A DNA stretch of 64,000 nt, taken from assembly GCF_901482695.1 (NCBI RefSeq), contig NZ_LR590484.1, forward strand, positions 5,580,001 to 5,644,000, written 5' to 3'. Positions 61,383 through 64,000 of this stretch are shown in pieces; the first letter of the stretch is position 1, and each line of letters starts with the position of its first letter. The notes beneath the pieces were generated by a model. That model was not told where the DNA came from and searched no databases. It saw only the letters and a list, made by a program, of their open reading frames with translations. The translations under genes and the position numbers were made by a program. This DNA comes from Sphingobacterium thalpophilum. Its GTDB lineage: Bacteria > Bacteroidota > Bacteroidia > Sphingobacteriales > Sphingobacteriaceae.

Positions 61383-62123
61383 ATGACGCACGACTCTTCT
61401 ACATTGAAACCCTATAAAGATGCCAATGACGGCAAGAAAAAACAGGTAGCGGATATGTTCAACAACATCTCGCATTCCTACGATTTCTTAAATCATTTCA
61501 TGTCTCTGGGCATTGATATTATCTGGCGAAAAAAAGCGATCAGGGCCCTAAAATCCATCCATCCACAGCTAATACTGGATGTTGCAACCGGAACGGGCGA
61601 TTTTGCGATTGAATCCATTAAGATATTGAATCCTAAAAAAATCATTGGAGTCGACATCTCCCAGGGTATGCTGGACGTAGCCAAAAAGAAAATAGCAAGC
61701 AAGGGCCTGGAGGGTCAGTTTGAAGTTCAGCTCGGTGACTCTGAAAAACTACAGTTCGACGACAACACATTTGATGCGGTCACAGTGGCCTTTGGGGTTC
61801 GCAATTTTGAAAACCTGGAAAAAGGGCTGTCCGATATTTACCGCGTACTAAAGCCCGGCGGTAAAGCCATTATCCTGGAATTTTCCAATCCAAAAAAATT
61901 TCCGATCAAACAGCTTTACAACTTCTATTTCAAATATGTGACACCCACCATTGGTAAGTTTTTCTCGAAAGACTCCAGTGCCTACGAATACCTACCGGAG
62001 TCGGTTGCTCAATTTCCGGAAGGGCAGCAGTTTGTCGAAATAAACAGAAGAGCCGGGTTTAACCACACGATTGTCAGACCGCAGACTTTTGGCATCTGTA
62101 CCATTTATGTCGCAACAAAGTAA
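61383..62123 (+). CDS. ubiE: Demethylmenaquinone methyltransferase
   Basis: A 246-aa SAM-dependent methyltransferase, last step of menaquinone synthesis. The frame extends to 61347, but the ATG at 61383 is right after the promoter element and gives a normal N-terminus. Motifs: MFNNISHSYDFLNHFMSLG, SAM-binding LDVATGTGDFAIE, VDISQGMLDVAK, VAFGVRNFENLEKGL and VLKPGGKAIILEFSNP. It heads a plus-strand gene string with an SDR, YqeY, ElaA and DUF423. Confidence 0.96.
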   Translation: MTHDSSTLKPYKDANDGKKKQVADMFNNISHSYDFLNHFMSLGIDIIWRKKAIRALKSIHPQLILDVATGTGDFAIESIKILNPKKIIGVDISQGMLDVAKKKIASKGLEGQFEVQLGDSEKLQFDDNTFDAVTVAFGVRNFENLEKGLSDIYRVLKPGGKAIILEFSNPKKFPIKQLYNFYFKYVTPTIGKFFSKDSSAYEYLPESVAQFPEGQQFVEINRRAGFNHTIVRPQTFGICTIYVATK

Positions 62124-62149
62124 GTGTCTAAAGGATTAAGTAAAAACAT

Positions 62150-62911
62150 ATGACAAAAACAGTTTTCATCACCGGAGCAAGTTCAGGAATTGGTCAGGCT
62201 TGTGCCGAAGTGCTGGCAAGAGAAGGTTATGATCTTCTACTCTGTGCCCGTAGGTTAAATCGTTTGGAAACGTTGAAGGAGAAATTAAATACAGCCTATC
62301 CTCATATTCGCATTCATACCTTCGAACTGGATGTCAGAGATGCAGAGCAGGTGCAACAGCAGATCAATGGTCTACCGGAAGAATGGAAGAAAATCAATGT
62401 GCTCGTTAATAATGCGGGGCTGAGCCAGGGCCTTGACCCCATTCATCAGGGTGATATTGGCGACTGGGACAGAATGATAGACACCAATGTCAAGGGCCTG
62501 CTGTATGTAAGCAAGGCTGTAATACCGCTGATGGACACCGAAAATGGTGCACACATCGTCAATTTAGGCTCTATTGCCGGCAAGGAGGTTTATCCTAATG
62601 GCAATGTGTACTGTGCAACCAAGCATGCCGTAGATGCGCTGACAAAAGCAATGCGCATTGACCTACTCTCCAGTGGCATCAAAGTCACTTCCATCGACCC
62701 GGGAATGGTCGAAACTGAATTCTCGGAAGTGCGTTTTCATGGCGATAGAGACCGCGCCAAGGCGGTATATACCGGCGTACAGCCACTGACCGGCACAGAC
62801 GTGGCCGAAACCATCCTTTTTGTCATTACAAGGCCTGCCCATGTGAATATCAACGATCTATTAATAATGCCGACAGCACAGGCTACCGGCACGATTGTCA
62901 ATCGAAAATAA
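62150..62911 (+). CDS. Short-chain dehydrogenase/reductase (YdfG-like)
   Basis: A 253-aa NAD(P)-dependent SDR. The Rossmann motif is ITGASSGIGQACAEVLA (Gly-rich, residues 7-23), NNAG at about 88, catalytic Ser in GSIAG and YCATK with the Tyr/Lys pair near 155. It resembles YdfG, which acts on serine and 3-hydroxy acids. It lies 26 bases after ubiE and 8 before the next gene. Confidence 0.92.
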   Translation: MTKTVFITGASSGIGQACAEVLAREGYDLLLCARRLNRLETLKEKLNTAYPHIRIHTFELDVRDAEQVQQQINGLPEEWKKINVLVNNAGLSQGLDPIHQGDIGDWDRMIDTNVKGLLYVSKAVIPLMDTENGAHIVNLGSIAGKEVYPNGNVYCATKHAVDALTKAMRIDLLSSGIKVTSIDPGMVETEFSEVRFHGDRDRAKAVYTGVQPLTGTDVAETILFVITRPAHVNINDLLIMPTAQATGTIVNRK

Positions 62912-62919
62912 TACGTATT

Positions 62920-63369
62920 ATGTCATTAGAAACTCAAATAAATCAAGACATCAAAGCCGCAATGATCGCAAAAGACGCAGCGAAGCTTCGCGGACTGCGG
63001 GCTATTAAGGCGGCAATTCTACTAGCAAAAACAGAAAAAGGACACGCTGACGAATTGAGTCAGGATGCTGAAATCAAAGTATTACAAAAACTGGTCAAAC
63101 AGCGCCGTGAATCTGCAGAAATCTACAGAAGCCAGAATCGCGAAGACCTCTATCAGATCGAACTGGAAGAAGAAAAGGTGATTGAAACCTACCTGCCTAA
63201 ACAACTGAGCAAAGAAGAGGTTGAATCAGTCATCAAAGATATTATTGCAGAAACAGGAGCTTCCTCTATTAAAGATATGGGCAAAGTCATGGGCGCTGCC
63301 AACCAAAAGTTAGCTGGTCAGGCCGATGGAAAAACCATTTCAGAGGTGGTCAAAAGTCTATTAGCATAG
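62920..63369 (+). CDS. GatB/YqeY domain protein
   Basis: A 149-aa protein of the YqeY family, similar to the C-terminal tail domain of GatB. Visible: AAMIAKDAAKLRGLRAIKAAI, KQRRESAEIYRSQNR, YLPKQLSKEEVE and MGKVMGAANQKLAGQADGK. Probably tRNA-binding; the exact role is unknown. Short spacing to the SDR gene indicates co-transcription. Confidence 0.94.
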   Translation: MSLETQINQDIKAAMIAKDAAKLRGLRAIKAAILLAKTEKGHADELSQDAEIKVLQKLVKQRRESAEIYRSQNREDLYQIELEEEKVIETYLPKQLSKEEVESVIKDIIAETGASSIKDMGKVMGAANQKLAGQADGKTISEVVKSLLA

Positions 63370-63450
63370 TTATCATCCCTATCTATGGGACAAATGGAGA
63401 GACTCGCTTGCAGTGTAGCCTTTTCATTTGTCCCCCACTCTTTCACTGCT

Positions 63451-63909
63451 ATGAACAACCATCAATGGGTACTTAAGAAATTTGACGAGCTGACCAATAC
63501 CGAACTTTATCGTATTTTGAAACTACGGCAGGACGTCTTTGTGTTGGAGCAGGAATGCCTGTATCCGGAATTGGATGGCAAAGACCAATACTGTCTTCAT
63601 CTTTGGACCGAACAGGACTATGAGATCATTGCCTATACCCGTCTGGTACCTCCTGGTCTCTCTTATCCGCAGCCCTCCATCGGACGCGTTATTGTCGCTA
63701 AAGAGGCCCGTGGCACAGGAATAAGCCAGGCGCTGATGCAGAGATCAATTGAGACGGTCCGCGAAGTTTTCGGACCCCATGAAATTCAGATCGGCGCCCA
63801 GTTCCATTTAAAATCATTTTATCAGAAATTGGGTTTTGTCCAGAACTCTGAACCCTATCCGGACTACGGAATTCTGCATATCGACATGACCAGACCTATG
63901 GATAAGTAA
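63451..63909 (+). CDS. elaA: ElaA-like GNAT acetyltransferase
   Basis: A 152-aa GNAT protein of the ElaA type. The frame is open from an ATG at 63385, but the ATG at 63451 starts the usual part (WVLKKFDELTNTELYRILKLR). Typical text: VFVLEQECLYPELDGKD, IGRVIVAKEARGTGISQALM and IGAQFHLKSFYQKLGF. Substrate unknown. It follows YqeY after 81 bases and precedes DUF423 after 8. Confidence 0.92.
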   Translation: MNNHQWVLKKFDELTNTELYRILKLRQDVFVLEQECLYPELDGKDQYCLHLWTEQDYEIIAYTRLVPPGLSYPQPSIGRVIVAKEARGTGISQALMQRSIETVREVFGPHEIQIGAQFHLKSFYQKLGFVQNSEPYPDYGILHIDMTRPMDK

Positions 63910-63917
63910 TTTACATT

Positions 63918-64000
63918 ATGAACAATATCGTTATCATCACTGCTGCCCTACTAGGCTCCCTAGCTATTATCCTGGGCGCTTTCGGGGCCCATGCCTTCAA
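63918..64000 (+). CDS. DUF423 membrane protein, N-terminal part (3' truncated by window)
   Basis: The first 27 codons read MNNIVIITAALLGSLAIILG and then AFGAHAF. The small hydrophobic start with GAFGAHA is characteristic of DUF423 (YgdD-like) membrane proteins, which are about 120 aa long. The gene continues beyond the window. It starts 8 bases after elaA. Confidence 0.85.
   Translation, partial: MNNIVIITAALLGSLAIILGAFGAHAF

Overview
The window looks like chromosomal DNA of a Bacteroidota bacterium of the Sphingobacteriaceae type (Sphingobacterium/Pedobacter-like). The reasons are lineage-typical families (DUF6266, DUF6965, DUF3098, DUF3943, DUF3078, DUF4846, a long NusB, a RemB-like outer membrane protein, a fused YbbR-coaE-exonuclease cluster), TAnnTTTG-type -7 promoter elements, few Shine-Dalgarno sequences, and moderate GC content. 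No tRNA, rRNA, CRISPR array, intact insertion sequence or prophage was seen. About 65 protein genes are supported.

Layout. 1-2.2 kb: end of an RND efflux operon (pump plus outer membrane lipoprotein). 2.2-10.4 kb: DUF6965 protein, lone receiver, YwbE, the membrane protein-dxr-rseP operon, a DPP-IV-like peptidase and dinB. 10.6-18.8 kb: a conserved housekeeping block on the minus strand (nusB, DUF1573, yajC, ybbR, coaE, MBL exonuclease), interrupted between yajC and ybbR by a BtrH/DUF4872 gene and a divergent DUF6266 gene. The DUF6266 gene is preceded by an unusual tract of 11-nt periodic repeats. A leucine-dehydrogenase-like protein lacking one expected active-site lysine lies upstream of nusB. 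18.9-21.2 kb: ABC exporter and a DUF4870-like protein. 21.4-26.7 kb: five-gene minus-strand operon (GntP permease, RidA, D-threonine-aldolase-like enzyme, M19 dipeptidase, nucleoside-type MFS transporter), which suggests D-amino-acid or dipeptide catabolism. 26.9-32.9 kb: pepD, a GH130 gene tail-to-tail and overlapping with a two-domain glycosyltransferase, and a sugar O-acetyltransferase. 33-37 kb: DUF3943, bifunctional NAD(P)HX repair enzyme, DUF4846. 37.2-39.1 kb: flavohaemoglobin with an inverted-repeat promoter and an adjacent Rrf2 regulator carrying three cysteines. 39.1-40.5 kb: a 1.36-kb gene-poor region. 40.5-43.8 kb: small genes (GNATs, TetR with a perfect 26-bp palindrome, tiny membrane proteins, an RpoA-CTD-like protein, a cold-shock protein). 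43.8-55.3 kb: leuS; the ftsX-DUF3098-uppP-truB-ribF operon; aroQ; RemB-like protein; GH125; murI. 55.5-64 kb: PQQ-type sugar dehydrogenase, rlmH, DUF3078, dnaB, then the ubiE-SDR-yqeY-elaA-DUF423 gene string, which runs off the end.

The most unusual signals are the 11-nt repeat tract in front of the DUF6266 gene, with that gene and a solitary BtrH-type gene placed inside a housekeeping cluster; a long hairpin burying the murI start codon; the hmp/Rrf2 operator-promoter; the palindrome between tetR and overlapping small membrane genes; and a cluster of DnaA-box-like sequences beside dnaB. All functional calls come from reading translated sequences and family knowledge. No database search was run.
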